Below, one piece after another: positions 9,164 through 17,211 of a DNA stretch of 64,000 nt; positions within the stretch are counted from its first letter, which is position 1, and every line of letters starts with the position of its first letter. The notes beneath the pieces are model-generated. The model worked only from the letters and a program-made list of their open reading frames with translations. It made no database searches and was not told where the DNA came from. This DNA is from Haloechinothrix alba (GTDB lineage: Bacteria; Actinomycetota; Actinomycetes; Mycobacteriales; Pseudonocardiaceae): NCBI RefSeq assembly GCF_900188115.1, contig NZ_FZNW01000017.1, positions 52,303 through 116,302 of the forward strand, given 5' to 3'. Made by a program: the position numbers and the translations under genes.

Positions 9164-9201
9164 TCTGCGCGATCGCCGTAGCCAATCGTGATGAATTTCG
9201 C
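9091..9201 (-). pseudogene. Truncated YCII-like protein fragment
   Basis: A 37-codon frame begins [18 protein letters not shown] after an AGGAG site and stops at 9091. This opening resembles the start of small YCII-domain proteins of actinobacteria, which are normally 100-140 residues, so the rest is missing. It is antisense to the 3' end of the PAP2 gene and lies directly beside the leuS scrap. The family call rests on memory of N-terminal sequence only. Confidence 0.4.
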
Positions 9202-9217
9202 CATCCGGGCATCTCCT

Positions 9218-9370
9218 TGTCGGCATGGGTCTCGCCGTCGGCGTGGGTCCAGTTGCCGGGCGCGCCCCGGTAATCGCTGCGTTTTCGGCGGGCAGGCCAA
9301 AGGAATCCCAGCCGATCGGATGCAGCACGTCACAACCACGCTGCATCCAGCAGCGGAGCACCGCGTCCAG
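9218..9370 (-). pseudogene. leuS: Fragment of leucyl-tRNA synthetase gene
   Basis: The minus strand encodes [20 protein letters not shown], a near-exact match to the block after the first Rossmann helix of LeuRS (residues about 70-100 of a protein near 900). The ATP-site HIGH-type motif and everything after is absent. Just after the block the frame shifts: the +1 frame gives a WTHAD segment matching the normal WTYAN. No start, no ribosome site and no downstream part exist, so this is a dead scrap, not a gene. Confidence 0.75.
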
Positions 9371-9380
9371 TACATACTGT

Positions 9381-9962
9381 TCACGCGACAGATCCCACGA
9401 GTGCGCGGTGGACGAAGGCTGCGAGTTTGTCGCGGTCGGGCTTCTCGTCCCTGAGAACCACTTGCATCTGCAGCCCACATGTCAGGGTGCCGAGCATGCG
9501 ACCGGTTACCGAGTCGGTGCGGGCAATGAACGACTCGGCGAATGCGTCGTCCCACGCGGCTGCCGCGGGGCGGAGATCGGGGCGATGCAGCGAGACAGTG
9601 TAGAGATTGTGCTCGGCGATCGTGTATTTCCGTTGTTCGGTTGCGGAGGCCACGACGAAATCCGCAAGTGCGGTGGGCAGGGCAGCATCCGGGGGAAGCT
9701 CCTGCTCCCATTCCCGCAACTGGGCCACACTACGGCGCGCTACCTCGTCCATGGCCGCCCTGACGAGCTGGTCGAGACCTGTGAAGTAGTAGGTCGTGGA
9801 GCCCAAAGGCACGTCAGCGGCTTCGGCCACCTTGCGGTGCGTGAGCGCTTCGACGCCGTGTTCGGCGATCACCGTGATGGCCGCACGCACGATCCGGCCA
9901 GGCCGGCCGGGATCGTTCTGACCCCGCCCCCGCTTGCGCGTAGTCGCCCTGTCCGTCGACAT
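9381..9962 (-). CDS. TetR-family transcriptional regulator
   Basis: 193 residues. The helix-turn-helix sits at about residues 25-70 ([22 protein letters not shown]), preceded by a basic tail, with an all-helical ligand domain behind. The segment [26 protein letters not shown] is typical of the TetR group with a C-terminal YcdC-like domain. GAGGAGACGAGG precedes the ATG. A 9-bp inverted repeat 64 bases upstream may be its operator. Its neighbours are gene scraps, so its target is unclear. Confidence 0.88.
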   Translation of the reverse strand: MSTDRATTRKRGRGQNDPGRPGRIVRAAITVIAEHGVEALTHRKVAEAADVPLGSTTYYFTGLDQLVRAAMDEVARRSVAQLREWEQELPPDAALPTALADFVVASATEQRKYTIAEHNLYTVSLHRPDLRPAAAAWDDAFAESFIARTDSVTGRMLGTLTCGLQMQVVLRDEKPDRDKLAAFVHRALVGSVA

Positions 9963-10025
9963 GCCTCGTCTCCTCGTTACGCCTGGATCAACGAAACTTC
10001 CAAAGCCTGGACATTCGTGTCAAGT

Positions 10026-10060
10026 TCGATACCGGCGTCACGCAGCTACATCGGTATCGA
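10026..10060. promoter_or_regulatory. Inverted repeat upstream of TetR gene, candidate operator
   Basis: TCGATACCG (10026-10034) pairs perfectly with CGGTATCGA (10052-10060), 17 bases apart. It lies 64 bases upstream of the leftward TetR start in an otherwise empty 247-bp divergent gap. The spacing is wider than most TetR sites, so a hairpin role is also possible. Confidence 0.35.
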
Positions 10061-10167
10061 CACACTCACCGGAACAGACCCGTAAACACGCGAGGGCCGG
10101 TACGAGACGGGGTCACTCGAACCCGACAGCGTCCAGGCCGGGAACGCATCGTGCATGGATGACATTG

Positions 10168-10197
10168 TTGCTGCGCATTATATAACCTTGTTATGAT
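10168..10197 (+). promoter_or_regulatory. Promoter with overlapping palindromic operator
   Basis: TTGCTG (10168-10173), an 18-base spacer and TATGAT (10192-10197) make a sigma-70-like promoter 12 bases before the ATG at 10210, so the message is probably leaderless or nearly so. The palindrome ATAAC-CTT-GTTAT (10182-10194) overlaps the -10 box, as expected for an autorepressed TetR gene. Confidence 0.55.
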
Positions 10198-10209
10198 ACG
10201 TTGGCACGT

Positions 10210-10878
10210 ATGGGCACGACTGGCGATGTCGGCACGGACATGCGGTCGCAGCTGGTGGCGGCCGCGGTCTCGCTGCTGGCCGAAGAGGGCCCGGGAGTGA
10301 TCCAGGCCCGTCGGCTGGCTCGCGAGGTGGGCGCGTCCACCATGGCGGTCTACCACTATTTCGGCGGCATGCCACAACTGCTGACAGCGGTCCGCGAAGA
10401 GGGGTTTCGGCGGCTCGACGCCCGTCTCTCCGAAGTTGCGATCACCGATGACCCCGTCACCGACATCGGCCGCCTCGGGCTGGCCTACCGGCAGGTCGCC
10501 TGGGAGAACCCGCACCTCTATGACCTGATGTTCGGCCTGTCGACACCGGGCGGGTACCGGCCGGAAGCACACGCTCCGCCCGCAGAAAGCGACGGGAGTA
10601 GTTCCCAACGCGCCTATACCCACCTTGTCGACGCTGCGGCCCGTGCCATACGCGCCGGCCGGGTCCGCGAGCAGGACCCCGACAGTGTCGCGGCGCAGTT
10701 CTGGAGCGTTCTACACGGCTACGTCACCCTCGAGCTGTCCGGCCACCTCGACCAGCTCGATGGGCTCAACCAGGTGCTCATTCCTATGGGAATCAACCAC
10801 CTCGTCGGGCTCGGCGACGCCCCCGAAGACGCCACCAACTCACTCGAGCGCATCAACACTGCGAACGCCGAGTCGTAA
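10210..10878 (+). CDS. TetR-family transcriptional regulator
   Basis: 222 residues. The N-terminal helix-turn-helix (ARRLAREVGASTMAVYHYF) is followed by a TetR_C_13/WHG-like ligand domain. The ATG at 10210 is used instead of an in-frame TTG at 10201 because there is no ribosome site and the promoter -10 box ends only 12 bases upstream, fitting leaderless translation. It probably represses itself through the palindrome in its promoter. It is convergent with the secreted hydrolase gene, so its other targets are not evident. Confidence 0.87.
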   Translation: MGTTGDVGTDMRSQLVAAAVSLLAEEGPGVIQARRLAREVGASTMAVYHYFGGMPQLLTAVREEGFRRLDARLSEVAITDDPVTDIGRLGLAYRQVAWENPHLYDLMFGLSTPGGYRPEAHAPPAESDGSSSQRAYTHLVDAAARAIRAGRVREQDPDSVAAQFWSVLHGYVTLELSGHLDQLDGLNQVLIPMGINHLVGLGDAPEDATNSLERINTANAES

Positions 10879-10941
10879 CGCCGGCCTACCGATAACCGGA
10901 CGGCAGGATACGAGAGGGCGTCAGTGCTGCGGACCGTGCCG

Positions 10942-12555
10942 TCACGATGGAGGGAACGGGGCTTCGTCCTGCGAGCACGTCGTGCCGGCCGGTGGGAGGG
11001 TCCCGGACACCAGGTAGTCCTCCACGCGCGCAGCGACGCACGCGCTCTCCCCCAGCGCGCCATGACCCCAGCCGTCCAGCGTCAGCATGCGGGAGCCTTC
11101 CCGCAACGTGTTGAGCATCCGCGCCCCACTGATCGGGGTTGCGGGGTCGTGCCGATGAGCAACCAGAAGCACCGGAGCGGACGTGTCCGTCGCGAATGGC
11201 CCCCGGTACGCGTCATCCGACGACCCCGGCCACTGCGCGCAGACAGAGGACCGCCAGCTCCACATCCGGCCGAATCCCGGCGCCTCGCGGTCAGCCCGGT
11301 CGGCGGCGGCGTGCCACGCCCGCGGGTGCGCCGGGTTGGCGCTGTCGGCGCAGATGATCCCCTGGGTAACCGGGGCCAGTTCCAGGCGCTCACCACCGAC
11401 CCTGGTCGCTGGACCGCTGTCGAGCTGCCGCTGAAGTCGTGCGAGTGCGGCGCCGGCGCTGCTCTGCCGCTGCGTATCGCCGAACATGTCGTCATATGCC
11501 GCGCCGATGAACCGCATCAGCGGCAGATACGACCCGACACTGCGCAACGCGCCATCCGCGGTGGTCACCACGTCCTGGTACCGCAGCATCGTGCCGTCGA
11601 CGTCAACCGGGCCGCGCTCGAGACGGTTCATGATGCGCTGCCACTTCGCCTCGGCCTCCCCCGCAATCGGGCACCGCTGCTCGCCGACCCGGTCGCACTC
11701 GGCGAACGCGCTGGTCAGCGTCTGCCATGCACCTCGAGCGCTCCCCCACCGTGCCGTGACCGGCTCCCGCGGATCGCCCTCGTCGTGTCCGGTCGCGTAC
11801 CCGACGGGGTCGATGACGCCGTCTACCACCATGGCGCTGATCCGGTTCGGGAACATCGCGGCGTACGTCGCACCGAGGTAGCTACCGTAGGAGATGCCGT
11901 AGTACGTCAGTTGCTCCTCCCCGACGGCCTGCCGGATCAGGTCCATGTCTCGCGCCGTGTCGGCGGTGGTCATGTGGTCGATGATCGGGTCGGCATCGGT
12001 GGCACAGCTGCGCCGCACGTGCCGGTCGTACCGCAACCACTTCTCTTCCTGCGGCCGGGTAAGCGGAAACGCCCACGGCGGGGCCTCGGTCGCTCGCCCG
12101 CCAGACCGGCCGCGGCACCGCAGCGGCGAGCTACCCCCGACACCGCGCGGGTCGATGCCCACCACGTCGAACCGCTCGAGGACGTCCGGCGGGAGGTTCT
12201 CCTCGTACCACGGGACGGCGTCCACGGCTGAGCCCCCGGGGCCGCCCGGGTTCACGAACAGCGTGCCGACGCGCGCTTCAGGCGTACTCGCCGGACGTTT
12301 CGCGAGCGCGAGCTCAGTCGTCGTGCCGCTCGGGTCGTCGTAGTCGAGCGGCACACGAACATTCGCGCAACGTAGGCCGTCTTCACACGACTCCCACGTG
12401 ACGTCGGGAACGGGCACGTCGACCTGGGCGGCCGACTCGACGGGCGCGTCGGACGCACCGGGTGCCGGGGATGCGTTCGCCTCGCGCGGAACGGTGTGTA
12501 CAGCACCGACCGCCATCGCCGTCACGAGCCCCGCGATCACTATACGTTTCGTCAT
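10942..12555 (-). CDS. Secreted alpha/beta-hydrolase, tripeptidyl-aminopeptidase type
   Basis: About 537 residues from ATG 12555. An N-terminal signal peptide (TKRIVIAGLVTAMAVGAV, Ala-rich end) is followed by an S33-like alpha/beta-hydrolase. The oxyanion motif is VNPGGPGGSA, the nucleophile Ser is in GISYGSYLG, the Asp is in AHRHDPATP and the His is in LDGWGHGAL. The C-terminal TAP-like lid/extension is present (PPAGTTC near the end). Related Streptomyces enzymes release N-terminal tripeptides or are general exo-peptidases. A longer frame upstream runs through the 24-bp hairpin and is not credible. No clear ribosome site precedes the ATG. Confidence 0.87.
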   Translation of the reverse strand: MTKRIVIAGLVTAMAVGAVHTVPREANASPAPGASDAPVESAAQVDVPVPDVTWESCEDGLRCANVRVPLDYDDPSGTTTELALAKRPASTPEARVGTLFVNPGGPGGSAVDAVPWYEENLPPDVLERFDVVGIDPRGVGGSSPLRCRGRSGGRATEAPPWAFPLTRPQEEKWLRYDRHVRRSCATDADPIIDHMTTADTARDMDLIRQAVGEEQLTYYGISYGSYLGATYAAMFPNRISAMVVDGVIDPVGYATGHDEGDPREPVTARWGSARGAWQTLTSAFAECDRVGEQRCPIAGEAEAKWQRIMNRLERGPVDVDGTMLRYQDVVTTADGALRSVGSYLPLMRFIGAAYDDMFGDTQRQSSAGAALARLQRQLDSGPATRVGGERLELAPVTQGIICADSANPAHPRAWHAAADRADREAPGFGRMWSWRSSVCAQWPGSSDDAYRGPFATDTSAPVLLVAHRHDPATPISGARMLNTLREGSRMLTLDGWGHGALGESACVAARVEDYLVSGTLPPAGTTCSQDEAPFPPS

Positions 12556-12595
12556 GGAAGGGAGGTTGCCGCCACAGGACCGACGGTGTCCGTAG

Positions 12596-12649
12596 CGTTG
12601 GTGCCCGAGTTGGGGTGCACCTAACTGCACCCCAACTCGGGCACCAACG
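12596..12649. repeat. 24-bp perfect inverted repeat (strong hairpin)
   Basis: Arms 12596-12619 and 12626-12649 are perfect complements, with a 6-base loop (CCTAAC). It lies between divergent genes, 41 bases upstream of the peptidase ATG and 38 bases upstream of the kinase ATG, so it is not a terminator of either. It could be an operator for a dimeric regulator, an attenuator/5'-UTR hairpin, or the remains of a small palindromic element. Confidence 0.85.
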
Positions 12650-12687
12650 TCATTGGGGCGTGCCCGGCTCATCCCTAGTCTGAGCGC

Positions 12688-13953
12688 ATGGCAGCAATGA
12701 CATCGGTCGGCGACCGGCTGAGCAGTGCACCCGCCGCGGCGTTACGCGCACTCTGGTCGGCGCGGACCTGGCGGACCACCACGCACCTGGTCACCGGGCT
12801 CGTCATCGGACTGGTGAGTTTCGTTGTGGTGCTCGTGCTCGTAGTCGTGACGTTGGGCCTCGCCCCGACCCTGATCGGCGCTGCGCTCGCGCTGGGTTTG
12901 CTTCTGGTGATCAACCGTGCGCTCACATCCTTGCAGCGGTCCCGGTTCGCCGCGTTCCTGGATCTGCGGATCCCGCGGCCAGAGCCATCGACGCATGCCG
13001 GGCCGATGGTGCACCGCATGCTGCACAAGCTCCGAGCAGGCAGCACCTGGCGGCAGCTCGGATACCACGTGCTCGCGGGGGTCTTCGGCGTTCTCGCCGG
13101 GGGGATCGCGATCACCGTGTGGTCTGGCGGGCTGGCGCTCGCACCAGCGATCATCTACGGGCAGGCATGGGACGGAACCGGCCTCGCCGGGGCGGCGAGC
13201 CTGACCGTCGCGGGGCTGGTGCTGCTGTTTGCCGCACCGTGGGTCGCCCGTACCCTGGCCGCGGCGGACGCGGCGATCGCCCAGGCGCTCCTGAGTACCG
13301 AGTCCACCGAGGAGCTGACCCAACGGATCGCCGCGTTGGCTGCGAGCCGGGAAGGCGCGGTCGATGCCGCGGACGCGGAGCGCCGACGGATCGAGCGCGA
13401 CCTGCACGACGGCGCGCAGCAGCGGTTGACCTCGCTGGCGATGAACCTCGGCATCGCCCACGCCGGCCTCACCGACGCCCCGAAACCCGCGAAGGACGCG
13501 ATCGCCCACGCGCACGCCGAAGCCAAACAGGCGCTGGTCGAGTTGCGCGAGCTGGTGCGCGGCATGCACCCCGCAGTGCTGGACGACCGCGGCTTGGACG
13601 CCGCGCTCTCGGCGCTCGCCGCACGGTCGCCGGTGCCGGTGCGGCTCGACGTGCACGTGCCAGAGCGAGCCGCCCCGGAAGTCGAAGCGGTCGCGTACTT
13701 CGTGGTGTCCGAGGCGCTCACCAATGCCACCACGCACGCGGACGCCTCCCGCATCGACGTCCACGTCGGGGCCGTCCAGAACCGGCTGCACGTCACAGTG
13801 ACAGACGACGGCAGCGGGGGCGCCGATCCCGCCCGCGGCACCGGGTTGCACGGCCTGAGCAAGCGCATGCGCTCCGTCGACGGCACGCTGTCGATCGACA
13901 GCCCGACCGGCGGACCCACCACACTCACCGCGGAGATGCCATGCGCGTTGTGA
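12688..13953 (+). CDS. NarL/DesK-type sensor histidine kinase
   Basis: 421 residues. Two pairs of hydrophobic helices (about 35-75 and 126-188; a sensor domain of the actinobacterial DUF/PspC-neighbour type) are followed by a HisKA_3 domain with the phospho-acceptor His240 in ERDLHDGAQQRL and a compact HATPase_c (SEALTNATTHA, DDGSGGAD, GTGLHGL). TAGTCT 7 bases before the ATG suggests a leaderless transcript; an ATG at 12697 is an alternative. It overlaps the response regulator by 13 bases. Confidence 0.9.
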   Translation: MAAMTSVGDRLSSAPAAALRALWSARTWRTTTHLVTGLVIGLVSFVVVLVLVVVTLGLAPTLIGAALALGLLLVINRALTSLQRSRFAAFLDLRIPRPEPSTHAGPMVHRMLHKLRAGSTWRQLGYHVLAGVFGVLAGGIAITVWSGGLALAPAIIYGQAWDGTGLAGAASLTVAGLVLLFAAPWVARTLAAADAAIAQALLSTESTEELTQRIAALAASREGAVDAADAERRRIERDLHDGAQQRLTSLAMNLGIAHAGLTDAPKPAKDAIAHAHAEAKQALVELRELVRGMHPAVLDDRGLDAALSALAARSPVPVRLDVHVPERAAPEVEAVAYFVVSEALTNATTHADASRIDVHVGAVQNRLHVTVTDDGSGGADPARGTGLHGLSKRMRSVDGTLSIDSPTGGPTTLTAEMPCAL

Positions 13954-14597
13954 TCGCCGAAGACTCCGTACTGCTCCGCGAGGGCTTGGCGAGGCTCCTG
14001 CAGACCGCTGGCATCGATGTCGTCGACACCGTCAGCGACGCCGATGCATTGCTGCGCACGGTCGAGGAACACCGCCCGGACCTCGCCGTCATCGACGTGC
14101 GCATGCCCCCCGACCACACCGACGAAGGGATCCGCGCTGCGCTCGTGTTGCGCAGGCAGGCACCGGACATGGCGATCCTGATGCTCTCGCAGTACGTCGA
14201 GGAGCGTTATGCCCTCGACCTGCTTGCCGGGGAGACCAGCGGAGTGGGATACCTCCTCAAGGACCGCGTCGCCGATGTCACAGAGTTCCTCGACGCGCTG
14301 CACCGGATCGAGGCAGGCGGCACGGCGCTGGATCCCGAGGTGGTGTCCCAGCTCCTCGTCCGCCGCCACGGCGACCCCCTCGACCGGCTCACGGCCCGCG
14401 AGCGGGACGTGCTCGCACTGATGGCCGAGGGCCGATCCAACGCCGGCGTCGCCGACGCGCTCGTGCTCAGCGACAGCGCCGTCGCCAAGCACATCAACAG
14501 CATCTTCACCAAGCTCGACATCACCCCGACCGACAACAGCAACCGCCGGGTGCTCGCCGTCCTGCGGTTCCTCCGAATCAGAGAGGCCGAAGCATGA
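13941..14597 (+). CDS. NarL/LuxR-family response regulator
   Basis: 218 residues: receiver domain with Asp52 (VIDVRMP), Lys in GYLLKDRV, and a C-terminal LuxR helix-turn-helix (LTARERDVLALMAEGRSNAGVA). The start at 13941 gives the standard MRVVIAEDSVLLREGL opening; a much longer frame upstream is the shadow of the kinase gene. It overlaps both its neighbours, so kinase, regulator and DUF4097 protein form one tightly coupled operon. Confidence 0.93.
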   Translation: MRVVIAEDSVLLREGLARLLQTAGIDVVDTVSDADALLRTVEEHRPDLAVIDVRMPPDHTDEGIRAALVLRRQAPDMAILMLSQYVEERYALDLLAGETSGVGYLLKDRVADVTEFLDALHRIEAGGTALDPEVVSQLLVRRHGDPLDRLTARERDVLALMAEGRSNAGVADALVLSDSAVAKHINSIFTKLDITPTDNSNRRVLAVLRFLRIREAEA

Positions 14598-15433
14598 ACG
14601 ACTCCGGAGCCACCGCACGTGCCTCCACGACCGCGCACCGCAGGTGGCGCGCGGTCTGGTTCACCGCAGGTGGGCTGCTCACAGTCGCCGCCCTCCTGCT
14701 CGGATCGCTCGGCGTCGTCTCTGCCTGGGCTGTCGTGGAACGCCCGTTCACCGAGACCGAGACCTCGAGTGAGACTTACTCCCGGGCTGCCGCGCACCTC
14801 GACCTCGAGATCGAGCGCGGCCAGGCACACGTCACCGGGAACGACGCCGATCGGGTGGAGGTCCAACGCGAACTCACCTGGTCCAACAGCCGACCCACGG
14901 TCGACGAGACCTGGGTGGGCGACACGCTTCGCGTCCGCACCGAGTGCACGAACTCGTTCCCCCGCTGGATCGCCGAAGCGTGTTCCATCGGCTACTCGGC
15001 ACGGCTACCGCGCGCCGCGGCCGCCGACATTCGCGCGACCACGGGGAGCATCGACGTACGCGCGCTGGACGGTGAGCTCACGTTGACGTCCATGACCGGG
15101 CCCATCACCGTCGATGACACCGCGGGTTCACTCACGGCACGAACGAACACCGGCGATATCACCGGCTCGAACCTCGGTTCGGCGGAGGTCGACACAAAGG
15201 TGAGCACGGGCGACACGGAGCTGCGGTTCGCCGAGGAGCCGCGCCGGGTCTCGGCTGTGGCGACTACCGGGTCGGTCACCATCGAAGTTCCCCGCGGGGT
15301 AGACCCGTACCAGGTGGATGTGCATACCAGCACGGGCGATCAGCGGGTCGACATCGCGCAGGATCCGCGTGCTGCGCGGTTTATCGATGTACGCACCACC
15401 ACCGGTGACGTGCACGTCCGCTATTCCTCGTAA
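14594..15433 (+). CDS. DUF4097-family beta-strand repeat protein, membrane-anchored
   Basis: 279 residues. A single hydrophobic anchor (about 17-45) follows a short cytoplasmic basic tail. The rest is the DUF4097/adhesin-like beta-helix, with repeated units such as ATTGSIDVRALDGEL, TNTGDITGSNL and TSTGDQRVDI. The function is unknown; such proteins often sit beside PspC-type or two-component systems and may be cell-surface stress or adhesion factors. The ATG overlaps the regulator stop (ATGA), so it is likely regulated with the kinase/regulator pair. Confidence 0.85.
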   Translation: MNDSGATARASTTAHRRWRAVWFTAGGLLTVAALLLGSLGVVSAWAVVERPFTETETSSETYSRAAAHLDLEIERGQAHVTGNDADRVEVQRELTWSNSRPTVDETWVGDTLRVRTECTNSFPRWIAEACSIGYSARLPRAAAADIRATTGSIDVRALDGELTLTSMTGPITVDDTAGSLTARTNTGDITGSNLGSAEVDTKVSTGDTELRFAEEPRRVSAVATTGSVTIEVPRGVDPYQVDVHTSTGDQRVDIAQDPRAARFIDVRTTTGDVHVRYSS

Positions 15434-15597
15434 CGCCATGGCCGGAGCCGTCGAAACGGATGCTCGGGCCGCGTGGCTCGTGCCGTGACAGGTCTGTCCG
15501 AGAAGCGGCGCGACCAGCCCCGACACGCCGTCCCACCCGGGCAGCCATACACCACAGCAGTGGACGCGAACGGCCGCACCCGAGCCGCTGCCTGCCC

Positions 15598-16371
15598 CTA
15601 GAGCCACCGTGGCAGGGTGGGCACCACGCCGTCTCGGTGCAGCTCGTTGGCGCTCGTACGTCCGGTGAGCCAGCCTGCGATGCGGCAGGCCGGACCGCTC
15701 AGCACTGCGCTCGGGGTTTCCGCTGCCGGCCCGAACCGCACCGGCGGGTGGCCGTGCGGCCGCAGTTCGATCGCGGTATCGATCCGGGAGGACATCCACG
15801 ACGCCACGTCGCGCACCAGCGCTTCGGCGATGTCGTCGGGAAGGTCGTCCATGGCAACACCTGCGTCCAGGTCCAACACGTGGAGCCACAACTCACGGGT
15901 GCGCATCCATGGCACCTCGGACGCGGGTATGTCACGGCCCTGCGCGCTGGTCACCCGCGCCGACCACCCGTGTTCGGTCAACCGTGCCGCTGCCTCGGCG
16001 AATCGGCGTCCGGACTCGGCCAGGTCACCGGCTTGCTCTCCGAGCGGGCGCTCCGCCCCGGCCTCGATCTCGGTGTCCCGCTGATGCCGGGAGGAATACA
16101 TCGGCGCCGGGTTTCCGGTCCGCGCCCACTCCAGCAGGTTGACCAGCGCATCAGCGTTGCGCGCGAGGTGCGTGATCACGTGCCCCCTGCTCCAGCCCGG
16201 CAGCGCCGAGGGCAGTCGTACATCGTCGTCCAGCGCGGCTACGGTTTGCTCGACGAGTCGCTGCCCGTCGTGGACCCATCGCAGCGCTGAGCTCACCTCG
16301 GGAGGCCACGCGTCCCCGCGAGCCTGAGGGTGCTGGGAGGATTCGTTCGCTCTCCCGCCGGTATCGCTCAC
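15598..16371 (-). CDS. Mycothiol-dependent maleylpyruvate isomerase family protein
   Basis: 257 residues with the DinB-like mycothiol-binding N-terminus (PSALPGWSRGHVITHLARNADAL) and the MDMPI C-terminal region (WLTGRTSANELHRDG). In the gentisate pathway it converts maleylpyruvate to fumarylpyruvate with mycothiol as cofactor. I place the start at a GTG that overlaps the stop of the upstream hydrolase gene (GTGA) and has GGAGGG five bases before it; the longer frame is not needed. It is the last gene of the salicylate/gentisate operon, which makes the assignment firm. Confidence 0.9.
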   Translation of the reverse strand: MSDTGGRANESSQHPQARGDAWPPEVSSALRWVHDGQRLVEQTVAALDDDVRLPSALPGWSRGHVITHLARNADALVNLLEWARTGNPAPMYSSRHQRDTEIEAGAERPLGEQAGDLAESGRRFAEAAARLTEHGWSARVTSAQGRDIPASEVPWMRTRELWLHVLDLDAGVAMDDLPDDIAEALVRDVASWMSSRIDTAIELRPHGHPPVRFGPAAETPSAVLSGPACRIAGWLTGRTSANELHRDGVVPTLPRWL

Positions 16372-17201
16372 GAAGTGCCCTCCTTCACGCAACGATTCAC
16401 GCACGGGCCCAACCCGTCGATGACCGTGCGCACCACATCGCCGTCTGTCAGGAACGTCTTCGGGTCACGCGCCGCGCCGACACCGCCCGGTGTGCCGGTC
16501 GCAATCATGTCACCGGCCCGCAACGTGGTGAACCGGCTGATATAGGAGACCAGATCGGCCGGCCGGAACAACAGGTCCGACGTACGGCTCGACTGCATGA
16601 CCTCCCCGTTGACCTCACACGTGATGGCTAGATCAGCGGCATCGTCGACCTCGTCGGGGGTGACCAGCCACGGTCCGACGGGGGTGCTGGCCTCGAAGGC
16701 CTTGCCCTGCAGCCATTCCACGGTCCGCCACTGCCAGTCGCGCATCGAGATGTCGTTGAGCACGGTGTAGCCGGCGATCGCGGATGCTGCCTGTGCAGGG
16801 GTGACGTGGCGGGCGGAGCGTCCGACGATCACGGCAAGTTCGGCTTCCCAGTCGACCTCGTCGCTGACGTCGGGCAGGGCGATGTCGTCGTGTGCGCCCA
16901 GCAGGCTGTCGACGAACTTGGCGAACAGCGTGGGGTACGTGGGCAGTTCACGCCCCATCTCGAGTATATGGGTGCGGTAGTTCAGGCCCACGCAGATGAT
17001 CTTCGACGGGTTGACAACTACGGGGGCGTACTCCACGTCGGCCGTTGCGAATCGCCTCCCCCCTGTTTCTCCGGCCGTCGTGCGCCAGTCCGGTTCCGCC
17101 AGTAGCGAGCCGACATCCGGGGCACCGAGTTCTACGGCGTGCTCCCCGTCGATCCGTACAGCGACGGAGCCGCCCGGGGTGCGAATCGTGGCGAGTTTCA
17201 A
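16368..17201 (-). CDS. Fumarylpyruvate hydrolase (FAH family)
   Basis: 277 residues of the fumarylacetoacetate hydrolase family. Visible are the metal-binding region (VDWEAELAVIVGRSARH), the GYTVLNDISMRDWQW block and the GTPGGVGAARDP turn. In this operon it should cleave fumarylpyruvate to fumarate and pyruvate, the last step of gentisate catabolism. The start is an unusual TTG with AGGAG eight bases before it; the ribosome site begins right at the gentisate dioxygenase stop. It is coupled to the isomerase by GTGA. Confidence 0.92.
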   Translation of the reverse strand: MKLATIRTPGGSVAVRIDGEHAVELGAPDVGSLLAEPDWRTTAGETGGRRFATADVEYAPVVVNPSKIICVGLNYRTHILEMGRELPTYPTLFAKFVDSLLGAHDDIALPDVSDEVDWEAELAVIVGRSARHVTPAQAASAIAGYTVLNDISMRDWQWRTVEWLQGKAFEASTPVGPWLVTPDEVDDAADLAITCEVNGEVMQSSRTSDLLFRPADLVSYISRFTTLRAGDMIATGTPGGVGAARDPKTFLTDGDVVRTVIDGLGPCVNRCVKEGTS

Positions 17202-17211
17202 CGTGCGGCTC

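Noticed and set aside
10924..12231. 435-residue plus-strand frame
   Set aside because: Antisense to the secreted peptidase with a complete catalytic triad.
13155..14618. 487-residue minus-strand frame
   Set aside because: Antisense to the kinase/regulator operon; no ribosome site or recognisable domain.
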